From Solibacillus cecembensis (GTDB taxonomy: Bacteria; Bacillota; Bacilli; Bacillales_A; Planococcaceae), in assembly GCF_001439635.1 (NCBI RefSeq), contig NZ_LMBZ01000007.1, positions 1-64,000 of the forward strand: DNA of 64,000 nucleotides. Direction: 5' to 3'. Position 1 is the stretch's first letter; every line of letters starts with the position of its first letter. Positions 9,479 through 18,086 of this stretch are shown in pieces. Below the pieces are notes generated by a model, which saw only the letters and a program-made list of their open reading frames with translations, was not told the origin of the DNA and made no database searches. The translations under genes and the position numbers were made by a program.

Positions 9479-11047
9479 ATGAAGATGAAAAGAAGTTGGT
9501 TATTACTATTATTTACAGTAGTGATTAGTCTTGTGATTAGTGCATGTTCTTCAGGTGATGATGGAAAAGATACGGCGACTGAAGGTGACAAAGAGGGGGA
9601 TGTTAAGCCAGTAAGTGACGTACCACAAGAAATCGTCGTGCGTGTCAATGATGACCCCGACTTTTTAGACCCACATAAAGCAACAGCATCGATTTCTTAC
9701 CAAATGATTCTTAATATTTTTGAAGGACTGATGGCGCCAGAAACAGACGGTTCTTTAAAAGAAGGCATTGCAGAGAGCTATGAAATCGCAGAGGACGGTT
9801 TAACATACACATTTAAAATCCGCCAGGATGTTAAATTCCATAATGGTGATGATTTAACGGTTGAAGATATTCAATATTCTTTTGACCGTTTAATGGGTAA
9901 AAGTGGTGGTGAGAAAATGTCTAATAACTTCGATAATGTCGCTTCAACAACAGCACCAGATGCCAACACGTTTGTCATTACTTTAAAAGAAGCAAACTCA
10001 AATTTCTTATATTCACTAACAGCGCGTCAATCCGCAATTATCCCGAAAAGTAATGACGGTAAGCATAATGAAAACCCAATCGGTACAGGACCATTCGCGT
10101 ATGTAAAATATTCTCCAGGTACAAATCTGGAGTTAACAAAGAATGAAAACTACTGGAAAGAAGGCTTACCATATTTAGATAAAGTCACGTTTACATTCCA
10201 ATCAGACGATCAAGCAGCAATTATGAGTTTGATGGCCAATGAGGTCGACTTAACGAGTGTACCTTGGCAACGCGTAAGTGAAGTGGAAGGTAGTCATGCT
10301 TTATCACATCAAAATAATAATTCATCGTTAATCGTGACTTTTAACGAAACAAAAGCACCGTTTGATAATGTGAAAGTTCGACAAGCCATGAACTATGCTA
10401 TTAGTAAATCAGATATTATGGAATCCGTTTTTGCAGGTTATGCGGTAGAACTTGGTTCGAATATGAGTCCAGCTATGGGTGACTTCCAAAAAACAGGATT
10501 AGAAAAAATGTATGCACATGATGTAGAGAAAGCAAAAGCATTACTAGCGGAGGCTGGCTATCCTGACGGCTTTAAAACAAAAATTACAGTATCATCTCAT
10601 AATGATATGTATTCAAATATCGCACAAATCGTTGTTGCCAACTTAAAGGAAATTGGTGTGGATGTAGAAATTGAAGTCGTGGAGTGGGGTATTTGGCTGG
10701 ACCGTGTTTACTTCGGTCGTGATTATCAAATGACAACAATTGACTTAACGGGTCGAGCTTCTGCCTTCGAAATTTTAAATGATTACATCTCAACAAATGA
10801 TGGTGAAAACTTCTTTTTATTTAAAGATGCTGAATACGACAAAATCATGGCAGATGTACTGAAAGAAACAGACCAGGCAAAACAAATTGAGTACTACCAA
10901 CGTGCGCAAGAAATTTTAGCAGAGCAAGCAGCAGCTGTGTATATTGCGGATTATCAAATTGTTTGGGGTTCAGACAAACAAGTAACTGGACTGAAGAGCT
11001 ATCCGTTCTGGTTCCACGATATGTCTGAGGTGAAATTCGCTAACTAG
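9479..11047 (+). CDS. Peptide ABC transporter substrate-binding lipoprotein (SBP family 5)
   Basis: A 522-residue extracellular solute-binding protein of family 5 (DppA/OppA type). The N-terminus is a lipoprotein signal: basic MKMKRSW, a hydrophobic core, then lipobox LVISAC with Cys at about residue 23, followed by an acidic linker. The mature part shows DPDFLDPHKATAS, IAESYEIAEDGLTYTFK and KFHNGDDLTVEDIQYSF, all typical of the family. GAGGGGAG precedes the ATG. It should sit on the outer face of the membrane and deliver ligand to the two permeases downstream. Specificity cannot be read from sequence. Confidence 0.93.
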   Translation: MKMKRSWLLLLFTVVISLVISACSSGDDGKDTATEGDKEGDVKPVSDVPQEIVVRVNDDPDFLDPHKATASISYQMILNIFEGLMAPETDGSLKEGIAESYEIAEDGLTYTFKIRQDVKFHNGDDLTVEDIQYSFDRLMGKSGGEKMSNNFDNVASTTAPDANTFVITLKEANSNFLYSLTARQSAIIPKSNDGKHNENPIGTGPFAYVKYSPGTNLELTKNENYWKEGLPYLDKVTFTFQSDDQAAIMSLMANEVDLTSVPWQRVSEVEGSHALSHQNNNSSLIVTFNETKAPFDNVKVRQAMNYAISKSDIMESVFAGYAVELGSNMSPAMGDFQKTGLEKMYAHDVEKAKALLAEAGYPDGFKTKITVSSHNDMYSNIAQIVVANLKEIGVDVEIEVVEWGIWLDRVYFGRDYQMTTIDLTGRASAFEILNDYISTNDGENFFLFKDAEYDKIMADVLKETDQAKQIEYYQRAQEILAEQAAAVYIADYQIVWGSDKQVTGLKSYPFWFHDMSEVKFAN

Positions 11048-11061
11048 GAAAGGATGACGCT

Positions 11062-12003
11062 ATGATGTATCTAATACGTCGATTCATCCTGTTAATAATA
11101 ACCATCCTTCTAGTGTCGATAATTACATTTGGTGTTTTTCAAATTTTACCTGGTGATCCTATTCGTACGATGTTAGGTACCGAAGCAGACGCCACACAAA
11201 TTGAAAATTTGCGGTCCGAACTTGGTTTGGACCGCCCCCTTTATGAACAATATGCTGATTGGATGAAGGGATTATTGACAGGCGATTTAGGAAATTCAAT
11301 TCGCTTTTCCATGCCGGTAAAGGACTTATTATTTGATAGGCTACCCGTAACGATGTCGCTCGCCGGACTCACGCTGTGCATGGTATTAATTGTTTCCATA
11401 CCACTAGGGATGTTCGCTGCACGTAGGCAAAATAAATTGAGCGATGTGTCTTTATCAACGGTGACACAAATAGGGATGGCCGTTCCATCATTTTGGTTAG
11501 GGATGATGCTGATTTTATATGTTGGAATGAAGTTTGATTTCTTTAAAATCAGTGGCTATATTCCGTGGACGCAAAGTGTGACAGGTGCGCTTAGTACATT
11601 AGTGTTACCAGCGTTAACGATTGCGATCCCGCAAATTGCTGTCAATTTCCGTTATGTACGGACCGCTGTTTTAGAGCAAATACAGCTCGATTATGTGCGC
11701 ACGATTCGCAGTAAGGGGATGTCCGAGCAGAATGTGATGTATAAGCATGTGTTGAAAAACTCGATGATTCCTATTTTAACCGTGTTTGGGCTTATCATGG
11801 CTGAGGTAGTAGCGGGTACGATTATTGTTGAGCAAGTATTCTCACTGCCAGGTGTTGGGCAGTTGCTCATTACAGCCATTAGTAATCGTGACTTTCCTTT
11901 AGTGCAAGGGATTGTCATGTATATTACTGTTGCGGTTGTCGCGATTAATTTTATCGTGGATATTTTGTATTCTGTATTAGATCCGAGAATCCGATTACGA
12001 TGA
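11062..12003 (+). CDS. ABC transporter permease (DppB-like)
   Basis: A 313-residue inner-membrane permease with about six hydrophobic helices and an N-terminal FILLIITILLVSIITFGVF segment. The conserved LPGDP motif follows the first helix, and the EAA-type ATPase contact region is at about residues 205-230 (VRTIRSKGMSEQNVMYKHVL). This start has AGGAAAGGATG just upstream. It lies between the binding protein and the second permease, as usual in dpp/opp operons, and pairs with it to form the channel. Confidence 0.93.
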   Translation: MMYLIRRFILLIITILLVSIITFGVFQILPGDPIRTMLGTEADATQIENLRSELGLDRPLYEQYADWMKGLLTGDLGNSIRFSMPVKDLLFDRLPVTMSLAGLTLCMVLIVSIPLGMFAARRQNKLSDVSLSTVTQIGMAVPSFWLGMMLILYVGMKFDFFKISGYIPWTQSVTGALSTLVLPALTIAIPQIAVNFRYVRTAVLEQIQLDYVRTIRSKGMSEQNVMYKHVLKNSMIPILTVFGLIMAEVVAGTIIVEQVFSLPGVGQLLITAISNRDFPLVQGIVMYITVAVVAINFIVDILYSVLDPRIRLR

Positions 12004-12018
12004 GAGAAGGTGGATACG

Positions 12019-12846
12019 ATGAAAAATGTACAAAAATTCGCGAAACATACTAACTTAATCATTGGTCTACTAATCGTCGTCGGATTTTTTTCGGTGATGA
12101 TTGTTAGTTTTTTTTACACCCCGTTTGATGTGAACGTTATGAATATTCCGGAAAAGTTAAGAGGACCAAGTAGCGTCTATTTCTTTGGAACCGATGAATT
12201 TGGTCGTGATATTTTTAGCCGTATTATGAAGGGTACACAAACAGCCTTTGCAGTGGGTATATTAACGGTAGTAATAGGCGTGACATTTGGTATTTTAATC
12301 GGTGCTATCGCAGGCTATGTCGGTGGTTGGATTGACGAAATTTGCATGCGTTTTATGGATGCACTTATGGCATTTCCAGGCATCATTTTAGCGTTAATGT
12401 TAGTGGCGATTTTTGGACCAGGGATTGTCAATACAGCAATCGCGCTAGGCATTATTGCGATTCCAGGCATTGCACGAATTACACGTAGTGGCTTTGTGCA
12501 ACACCGAGATGCAGAATATGTACTTGCTGCTAAACTAATTGGTGTAAATCCTTTTAAAATCATGTTCCGTCATATTTTACCTAATATTTCATCACAAATT
12601 ATTGTAGCAGCTACGGTGACATTTGCGACGGCAATGTTAGCGGAGGCGGCGCTTAGTTATTTAGGGCTTGGTGTACAACCTCCCAATCCAAGTTGGGGGC
12701 GTATGTTAAAAGATTCACAGGCATATTTAATGAGTGCACCTTGGTACATATATGCACCGGGGGGAGCCATCACATTACTAGTCCTTGGGCTGTACATGCT
12801 CAGTAACGCATTTCGCGATTTTATGGACCCACGTTCAAAATCGTAG
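12019..12846 (+). CDS. ABC transporter permease (DppC-like)
   Basis: A 275-residue permease of the DppC group. An N-terminal membrane helix is followed by the typical GTDEFGRDIFSR periplasmic-side motif, then five further helices. The EAA-type loop contains EYVLAAKLIGVNPFKIMFRH. The ATG at 12019 is chosen over the in-frame GTG at 12010 because the GAAGGTGG ribosome site overlaps the GTG. It is the last gene of the operon and is followed at once by a terminator hairpin. Confidence 0.93.
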   Translation: MKNVQKFAKHTNLIIGLLIVVGFFSVMIVSFFYTPFDVNVMNIPEKLRGPSSVYFFGTDEFGRDIFSRIMKGTQTAFAVGILTVVIGVTFGILIGAIAGYVGGWIDEICMRFMDALMAFPGIILALMLVAIFGPGIVNTAIALGIIAIPGIARITRSGFVQHRDAEYVLAAKLIGVNPFKIMFRHILPNISSQIIVAATVTFATAMLAEAALSYLGLGVQPPNPSWGRMLKDSQAYLMSAPWYIYAPGGAITLLVLGLYMLSNAFRDFMDPRSKS

Positions 12847-12854
12847 TAAATCAG

Positions 12855-12901
12855 AAAAAGCAATCCCAAGCGCTCACATGCTAAAGGAATTGCTTTTTTT
12901 T
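12855..12901 (+). terminator. Rho-independent terminator of the catabolic/import operon
   Basis: AAAAAGCAAT and ATTGCTTTTTTTT form the stem ends, with an imperfect inner stem (CCC/GGG) and a loop rich in GCTCACATG. The T-run follows directly. It ends the nine-gene run that starts at 1942. Confidence 0.75.
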
Positions 12902-12927
12902 GAATGTGAAACCTAGCTCATCTTTTG

Positions 12928-13345
12928 TCAGATAAGAAGCAATGGTCCCATGTCTTTTTGTCGATGCTCCTGCGTACTGATTGTCGAAGGAGAGTAAGGG
13001 CGCAGCATGGCTTTCACAAGAGAAGCGCTAACTTTAACGCAATGCTGCCTTGTATAAAAGGTAGCGCCGTCTGCTCCATGTGTGACGAAAAGTACTTGTA
13101 CCTTTTCTTGCAATAATGCATGGGCGGCTTGTTGTTCGTCTTTTATATGTGTTAAGAAAACTAGTTCTTCATCAGACAGCTTCACCATATGCGCCGTTGG
13201 GATAAATGCTAAAATTGTGCAACGACAAGCTTCAGCATCATGCCAAAGGGGGAGGCGCGCATTCGGATCAAAGGACACAAGGCGATCTGTATTATGTGGT
13301 TGTTCAATTAGAATCTTATGTGCATGCTACATCAGACTTTCGACT
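12928..13345 (-). pseudogene. PfkB-family carbohydrate kinase (fructokinase-like) remnant
   Basis: A minus-strand fragment retains the middle of a ribokinase/fructokinase: VSFDPNARLPLW, then VKLSDEELVFLT, QEKVQVLFVTHGADGATFYT and VKVSA. The expected N-terminal substrate-binding half is absent. After VSA the frame reads on into unrelated sequence instead of the GAGDAF catalytic motif, so the C-terminus is lost or frameshifted. There is no active-site Asp. It is a decayed gene and not a functional kinase. Confidence 0.75.
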
Positions 13346-13657
13346 AAATTAACGAAGCAAAAGTGAACAATATCTTTTAATAAATTGCTAAACGCTTTAC
13401 TCATTTCTGAACCTTCCAAATAAGAATGTTTGTTATTATTAAATCCATTTCTTTGAAGGGTATTAATTTTCAACATCAACCTTTACTGAGCCATTTGAAT
13501 AAAATTTCCTTTGCATTATTAATTCTACCTTGTTCGAAAAATTTTTTTTAAAATAGTAATAGAGTACAAAATTGATACCCCTTAATTTATGGAATAATAT
13601 AGAAAAGTACCATCTAGAGATGCGTAATAATGAAGCGTTAAACGGATTCTAAGTCAT
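13346..13657. other. Intergenic stretch, no gene seen
   Basis: About 310 bases of AT-rich sequence between the kinase remnant and the PsiE-like remnant. I see no convincing frame, RNA or strong hairpin. Confidence 0.4.
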
Positions 13658-13665
13658 TTAAGGAA

Positions 13666-14005
13666 TTGATTTCAAAGGTGTTGCAAATGATTTTAAATGT
13701 TGGTTTAACGTTACTTGCGTTAGCTTTATGCGTCATGCTCATTATTGAAATGGTGGAGTTTTTAAAGTTTATCGTTGGCGGTGAAAAGCAAGAATTCAAA
13801 TATTTTTTAGCGAAAATTCTAGTATTATTCCTTAGACTTGTTGGATGATGAATTTCGTGTCGTATTCAATGCAAAAAATATAACTGAAGCTGATTTGCAG
13901 GCAGTGCTCATTAAAATGTATCTAGAAATAACATATGAAAATTTGCACGGCGTTGTTGAAAAAGAAAAGGTTTATTTAGATAGATTTCTACAATATGAAG
14001 ATTAA
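13666..14005 (+). pseudogene. PsiE-like membrane protein remnant, frameshifted or chimeric
   Basis: The first 60 codons (TTG at 13666, AAGGA just upstream) read ISKVLQMILNVGLTLLALAL and continue as a membrane helix plus VEFLKFIVGG. This resembles the N-terminus of PsiE-family proteins of Bacillales. The frame then stops at 13848. Another frame directly after it, to the TAA at 14005, encodes DEFRVVFNAKNITEADLQAV and a helical tail that does not look like PsiE. The two parts may be a fusion of decayed genes. Function lost or unknown. Confidence 0.45.
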
Positions 14006-14105
14006 ATGAAAATGACCGTGGAAGGCTTTCTATATTGAAAAGTTAATGGGACGTAAAAAGTTTTCCTACACTTTATTTTTAATGAAAATCCGAGTTTTTA
14101 AAAAA

Positions 14106-14251
14106 TTCGTCACACATCCGTCACGCAACAACAACAACTATTCATTTTTAAGCATGATTTACAGAATAAAAAAGCTGAAAACCCTTATTAATAAAGGCTT
14201 TCAGCGTGATGGTCCCGACTGGTCTCGAACCAGCGACCCCCACCTTGTCGA
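14106..14251 (-). repeat. tRNA-Val-derived attachment-like repeat, copy 1 (left end of island 1)
   Basis: This block matches sequence at 31440-31584 and 46465-46608. It holds a CGTCACACATCCGTCACGC motif, the tRNA terminator hairpin (GCTGAAAACCC ... AAAGGCTTTCAGC), and the 3' half of tRNA-Val up to the anticodon loop (CACCTTGTCGA). After 14251 it diverges and the 5' half of the tRNA is missing. This is the expected scar of a site-specific insertion in the anticodon loop. Confidence 0.8.
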
Positions 14252-14388
14252 AAGCATTTGGCCAAATCAAGCTAGTTCAGCTCAGTTAAATAAGTATGAG
14301 AAACGTTGATTTATCAAGGTTTTCATCAATCGCAAAATCAACTGAGTTAAATAAAAACAACTGAAAAAAATAATTCTGTGAGCAATCC

Positions 14389-14418
14389 GTGAGCATTTTG
14401 GTGAGCAAGTGATCTGCT
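14389..14418. repeat. Left-end repeat shared with island 2
   Basis: GTGAGCATTTTGG followed by a GAGCAAGTGATCTGCT block; the same 30 bases with one change occur at 32009-32038. GTGAGCA occurs three times here within 40 bases, as in arm-type recombinase sites. On the minus strand it also reads as an open DHLLTKMLTDCSQN tail, which could be an integrase C-terminus. Confidence 0.55.
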
Positions 14419-14755
14419 ACAATAAGCCTTTTAAAGATATTTAAGAAAGTATGCAACGCGTAGTATCATTAGATTTATGAATATACGATTCCAAGTAGTT
14501 ATCCGAGTATACAATTGATTGGTCTTCGATTGGAGATTTGAAATATCTGAAGGGGGTGTCGGGATCGAAAATACTTGCTGCTGATATTTTGAGTTGTGTA
14601 GGGAAATAACATCTTATAATTCCTCGAACTAATGTGTTCGGGGAATTATTATTTACATATCTATTCACTATTACTGATTAAAAACGTTGGATAGTATAAA
14701 ATAATTCCAATTAATTAGTTAATTGGAAAAATAGTAATATAAAAGAGGTGATTCT

Positions 14756-15043
14756 ATGAAGATATGGATTTTCCAAGGTAATCCGACTAGGTTTGATGTA
14801 AATTCATACCTAATTGATAATAAGGTGATTACTTGGTCGATGCGTCAAAAACATTTGGTTTCAGATGTTCAAGTAGGGGATGAAGTATTTATTTCGCGTT
14901 CTGATGGAGACGAAAAAGGAAGTGGAGGTGTTGTTGCTAAAGCAAAGGTTTTATCTCTTCCGCAAATGTATATAAATGATAACGATTCATCTGCAAAATT
15001 ACTCGAGTATGCATTGATTTATATTGGGCGTACCAGTAAATAA
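14756..15043 (+). pseudogene. EVE domain protein, C-terminally truncated with a foreign tail
   Basis: The first 70 residues match the start of an EVE domain, a PUA-like fold that binds modified bases: MKIWIFQGNPTRFDVNSYL, ITWSMRQKH, VGDEVFISRSDGDEKGSGG, VVAKAKVL. A full EVE domain is about 140-150 residues; this one stops at 95. Its last 18 residues (SSAKLLEYALIYIGRTSK) match the tail of a fragment at 15365-15463 in protein and DNA, so the 3' half seems to have been replaced by recombination. GAGGTGATT precedes the ATG. It may still be translated, but the domain is incomplete. Confidence 0.7.
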
Positions 15044-15204
15044 AATTCAAAGCCCGTCACCGTCAATTATAGTAGCGTGCCTTTTGTGTTTATAAATGTA
15101 AATGATAACGATTTTGGCTCCAATATATGTAAAATTATGGTATAATAAAATAACTCGAGTATAATTCAAAATTTATCTGTCGACAGAGAGGACTGGTTTT
15201 TTAG

Positions 15205-15360
15205 ATGAAACTAGTAATAAAAATTTTAATTACGTTATTTGGTGCCATCTTAATTTTTACTGATTTAAAAGAAAGTAACATGTGGTTAATTAGCTTTTGG
15301 ATTGTACTTTCTTTATATATGATTTTTGAAGGATTTTTTATTAAAAAGAAAAATTCTTAA
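15205..15360 (+). CDS. Small membrane protein, 51 residues
   Basis: The ATG at 15205 follows GAGAGGA. The protein has two hydrophobic segments (IKILITLFGAILIF and MWLISFWIVLSLYMIF) separated by TDLKESN and ends in a basic KKKNS tail. No family is recognised. It lies between the truncated EVE gene and the matching tail fragment. Confidence 0.5.
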   Translation: MKLVIKILITLFGAILIFTDLKESNMWLISFWIVLSLYMIFEGFFIKKKNS

Positions 15361-15364
15361 AAAG

Positions 15365-15463
15365 GATGGAGTATTTACATCGCCACACACGAACGTTGAT
15401 AAATATACAACGGAACAATTATTAGAATATGCATTGATTTATATTGAGCGTAAAGTTAAATAA
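15365..15463 (+). pseudogene. 5'-truncated gene fragment with EVE-tail repeat
   Basis: An open frame without a start codon ends SPHTNVDKYTTEQLLEYALI and YIERKVK. The last 18 residues and the 3' flanking DNA match the end of the truncated EVE gene at 14990-15050. It looks like the source, or a sibling, of that tail. Confidence 0.45.
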
Positions 15464-15471
15464 ATTTCAAA

Positions 15472-15510
15472 GACCAAGATAGCTTAATTGCTGTCTTGGT
15501 CAATTTTTAT
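15472..15510 (+). terminator. Rho-independent terminator
   Basis: GACCAAGATAGC pairs with GCTGTCTTGGTC across a short loop and is followed by AATTTTTAT. Confidence 0.7.
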
Positions 15511-15717
15511 GCTAAATGAGTAGTCTTTTTTGTGCCCCAGACAGGGGATCGTTATTGACCGATACAAAAATCGTCGGGAAACAAAATGATATTTTAGAAA
15601 AATAATCCTTGATATACCTTTACTGGAAATGTTAGGTTATAAATAACTCGAGGTTAAGTCAATTTGCTATAGCAAAAAAATAAAATAAAATTTACATAAG
15701 AGAAGGGGTAAATATTA

Positions 15718-16305
15718 ATGAAAAACTTTAAAAAAATAGTCTTAGTTTCTACTCTAGCTTTATCTTCAATGTCTATGTTTCCATATTCAGAAACTCAGCA
15801 AGCGTCAGCATCGGAATTAAATGATTTAACAGTGTTAAATAATGACGTTATTTATGATAACTTTATGGTAGCAAGTAATACTCCAGTTGATGTAAATCTT
15901 TTACAAGTCAATAACAGTACTTTGCAACTTGATATTATGCATCAAGATGTTGTTGTCGATATGGATGAAAATGGAGTAGTGACATTAATTAACGGTGAAA
16001 ATTCAGAAGTTTTACCGACAACTGCAATTGATGTGAATGGTAACTCTGTCAATTTAGTCTATAAAGAAATTGAAAATGATTTATTAGTTGAATTGCATAG
16101 TACTACTCCAAAAATTCAAGTATATAAATTAAGTGACAAAGTGAAATGCGCTATAGGAACTGCAGGTGGCTGGATAGGTGGAGGACTTCTTGGCGGAGGT
16201 ACTGGTATTGCTGCAGGCACAGTTTGGCCTGGCGTAGGTAATGTTGCAGGTGGTATTGGAGGTGCTATAGGTGGCGGTATGACTGGAGCTGCTACATTCT
16301 TTTAA
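15718..16305 (+). CDS. Secreted precursor with Gly-rich hydrophobic C-terminus, bacteriocin candidate
   Basis: A 195-residue protein starting after AGAAGGGG. It has a signal peptide (MKNFKKIVLVSTLALSSMSM, probable cleavage in QQASA near 32), an acidic beta-rich middle (residues 35-135), and a C-terminal block from about 144 to 195. That block contains one Cys and repeats of GGxxGGG and GGIGGAIGG, and ends GAATFF. Small-residue, glycine-zipper-like tails of this kind occur in pore-forming bacteriocins, so the middle may act as a propeptide. A tiny two-helix membrane protein follows 14 bases later, as immunity proteins often do. The assignment is inference; no named family is recognised. Confidence 0.6.
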   Translation: MKNFKKIVLVSTLALSSMSMFPYSETQQASASELNDLTVLNNDVIYDNFMVASNTPVDVNLLQVNNSTLQLDIMHQDVVVDMDENGVVTLINGENSEVLPTTAIDVNGNSVNLVYKEIENDLLVELHSTTPKIQVYKLSDKVKCAIGTAGGWIGGGLLGGGTGIAAGTVWPGVGNVAGGIGGAIGGGMTGAATFF

Positions 16306-16319
16306 TGAGGTGATGTTTT

Positions 16320-16508
16320 TTGGATAAATGGTTTTCTGGTCCGATGATATTGAGCTATTTTGTAGTAGGGGTTTTATGGATATTTTTACAAATAGCATTA
16401 GAAGCAGATATAAAATGGATTATTATTAATCCTTTAAATTTACTTTTTGTAGTTAATATTATTATAGGTATTACTTATCAATTCAAACAAAAAGATGATA
16501 CTCAGTAA
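16320..16508 (+). CDS. Small two-helix membrane protein, candidate immunity protein
   Basis: A 62-residue protein with a TTG start at 16320, set by GAGGTGA at 16308-16314. Two hydrophobic helices (MILSYFVVGVLWIFLQIAL and NPLNLLFVVNIIIGITYQF) flank ADIKWII, and the tail is charged (KQKDDTQ). It follows the Gly-rich secreted precursor directly and precedes a terminator, so the two form a two-gene unit. Size and topology fit bacteriocin immunity proteins; the role is inferred from position only. Confidence 0.6.
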   Translation: MDKWFSGPMILSYFVVGVLWIFLQIALEADIKWIIINPLNLLFVVNIIIGITYQFKQKDDTQ

Positions 16509-16530
16509 ATAATTCGGAGTAGAGTCAAAA

Positions 16531-16568
16531 AACCAGGTACTCAATTAATTTTGAGCCTGGTCTTTTTT
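16531..16568 (+). terminator. Rho-independent terminator after the bacteriocin-like pair
   Basis: AACCAGGTACTCAATT pairs with AATTTTGAGCCTGGT and is followed by CTTTTTT. A related but weaker hairpin occurs near 29685-29730. Confidence 0.75.
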
Positions 16569-16693
16569 CATTTTCAAAAATTACTTGATATCGCCTCTTT
16601 TAAAATAGAACATATATATTCGGGATGTTGGGAATTATGTGTTTAAAGGTAAAGTTATTTGTCTACTCTAAAAAATGATAGAGTGGTGACGAA

Positions 16694-16765
16694 ATGGCTA
16701 ATAAATCAACTAAGGAAAAGAAAAGGAAAATTATTGAGGGTGTAAAAGAGCATAGTGAAAAATAA
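16694..16765 (+). CDS. Very short basic ORF, 23 residues
   Basis: MANKSTKEKKRKIIEGVKEH plus SEK after a GTGGTGA-like site. Probably the remnant of a small cytoplasmic protein; no function can be given. Confidence 0.25.
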   Translation: MANKSTKEKKRKIIEGVKEHSEK

Positions 16766-17136
16766 GGTTTTCCTACAAAGAAAAAAGATATATCAAAAAA
16801 TGATAAAAATATGAAAATTAACAGTTGATATTATTTTGATAAAAAATTATATAGTGACGCGTGGTTGTTGGATTTTTCAACAGCCTTTTAAGTTGCTTAT
16901 TTTATTTCACACATGTATTACCGGTTGATGAGATAGCAGAATACAACACCAAAGCAAAATTTATTGAGGGAAAAGAAAATATCTAATAGATACAAGGATA
17001 AAAGCCAGTAACGAAAACTAGTCTATTTTACTTATTTTCCATATTTAGGTTGATAGTGTTTGAACGCTGCTATACTATGTGGGTATAGCAATCTTTTCCT
17101 TTTCTGTAAATACATATCAACATTTGGAGGCAAACT

Positions 17137-17628
17137 ATGTTAAAAAAATCACTTGTAAGTTTAATTTCTTTAATGATGTTACTATCATTGTTCCTTGGAT
17201 TTGGAGGGAATAAGGCAAGCGCAAATACAGCGGAAGAGACGTTAGTTCTTGATTCTGTACCTTTTGATAGTTTAGTTGACAACCCAGGAAGTATAATAAC
17301 TGATCAAGTAAATCCTGGCGATATTCAGGTATATTCTCTTCCTAGTAAAGCAGTTAAAGAATCTTTAAAATGGGCAGTGAATAATACTACAGATATTACT
17401 AATTATATTGGTAGGTATTTTGGGAAAGATGCAGCTGTTGCTGCAGGAAATGTAATGCATAATTATGTTAAACCTGTATTAAAAAAGTTAGATAATGCAC
17501 ATGACTTAACATATGGTAAAGTGGAAACTGAGCTTCGCAAGGCGTTAGAACAGCCTCTTGGTGATGGTACAGCTAGAATTGTAGCAAGCGTTATTGTACA
17601 AGCTATTGAATTTTTAGCTCCAATCTGA
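17137..17628 (+). CDS. Secreted helical protein, partner of the downstream gene (candidate toxin)
   Basis: A 163-residue secreted protein starting after TTGGAGG. The signal peptide runs to about residue 29 (hydrophobic SLISLMMLLSLFLGFGG, cleavage in KASA). The mature part has an acidic linker (LVLDSVPFDSLVDNPGS) and an amphipathic helical region ending EFLAPI. No enzyme motif is visible. Its gene sits 23 bases before a cytoplasmic coiled-coil gene. The same two-gene arrangement recurs at 42923-43541, where only the last 50 or so residues of this protein survive (DLTYGKIETAVRESLEG). A secreted effector with a cytoplasmic protector is the simplest reading, unproven. Confidence 0.6.
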   Translation: MLKKSLVSLISLMMLLSLFLGFGGNKASANTAEETLVLDSVPFDSLVDNPGSIITDQVNPGDIQVYSLPSKAVKESLKWAVNNTTDITNYIGRYFGKDAAVAAGNVMHNYVKPVLKKLDNAHDLTYGKVETELRKALEQPLGDGTARIVASVIVQAIEFLAPI

Positions 17629-17651
17629 AGCTAGCATGTTAGGAGGTAAAA

Positions 17652-18086
17652 ATGGAAAATTTAAATGAATTAGAAGAAAGAATTAAACGTATTGAGGAAA
17701 AAATTCACCATATTGATAGGCTTGATGGAACGACTTTTGTATTAACGGAAAAGTTAAATAAAGCTGTAGGGCTATTAATCAGAATGGTCGAGAAGAACGA
17801 ACAGATTGATAAAAAAGATTTAGACTATTTGCTTTTAAAATTAAGAGTGGATGCTAATAAGTATTATGAAGTTCCTACAATAATCCAAAGAGCAGCAATT
17901 AACTATAAAAGAACTGGTGAGTATCCAACCTTTTACGAAATTCATCAAAGTATAGTATCAGCACTTTCTCTTACTGAAGAAGATAAACAAGATTTTTCGA
18001 TTGAAGTAACTGAAAGTCTTTTAAAAAGATATATGGATATAGAAGAAATTTTCCCAATATGTGAAAAAATTCTTTCAACAAAGTAA
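17652..18086 (+). CDS. Cytoplasmic coiled-coil protein, candidate immunity/partner protein
   Basis: A 144-residue soluble protein, GGAGG start. It begins with a coiled coil (LNELEERIKRIEEKIHHIDR) and continues as helices with KRTGEYPTFYEIHQS and a C-terminal CEKILSTK. It is clearly paralogous to the product at 43101-43541: shared features are VEK, LLLKL, KRTGxxPTxxEFHQ/EIHQ, LTxEDxxxF, EVT and ILSTK, with most other positions different. The layout loosely recalls DUF1878 (YhaI) proteins. Coupling to the secreted gene and retention of a copy without it suggest protection against the secreted product; this is inference. Confidence 0.6.
   Translation: MENLNELEERIKRIEEKIHHIDRLDGTTFVLTEKLNKAVGLLIRMVEKNEQIDKKDLDYLLLKLRVDANKYYEVPTIIQRAAINYKRTGEYPTFYEIHQSIVSALSLTEEDKQDFSIEVTESLLKRYMDIEEIFPICEKILSTK

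Noticed and set aside
14206-14251. Second and third tRNA-Val genes at 14206-14251 and 31541-31584
   Set aside because: Both lack the D-arm and the 5' acceptor strand; they are 3'-half fragments, not tRNA genes.
14046-14309. 87-codon plus-strand ORF containing GPDWSRTSDPHLV
   Set aside because: This string is the well-known translation of antisense tRNA sequence; the ORF spans the partial tRNA-Val repeat and has no coding support.
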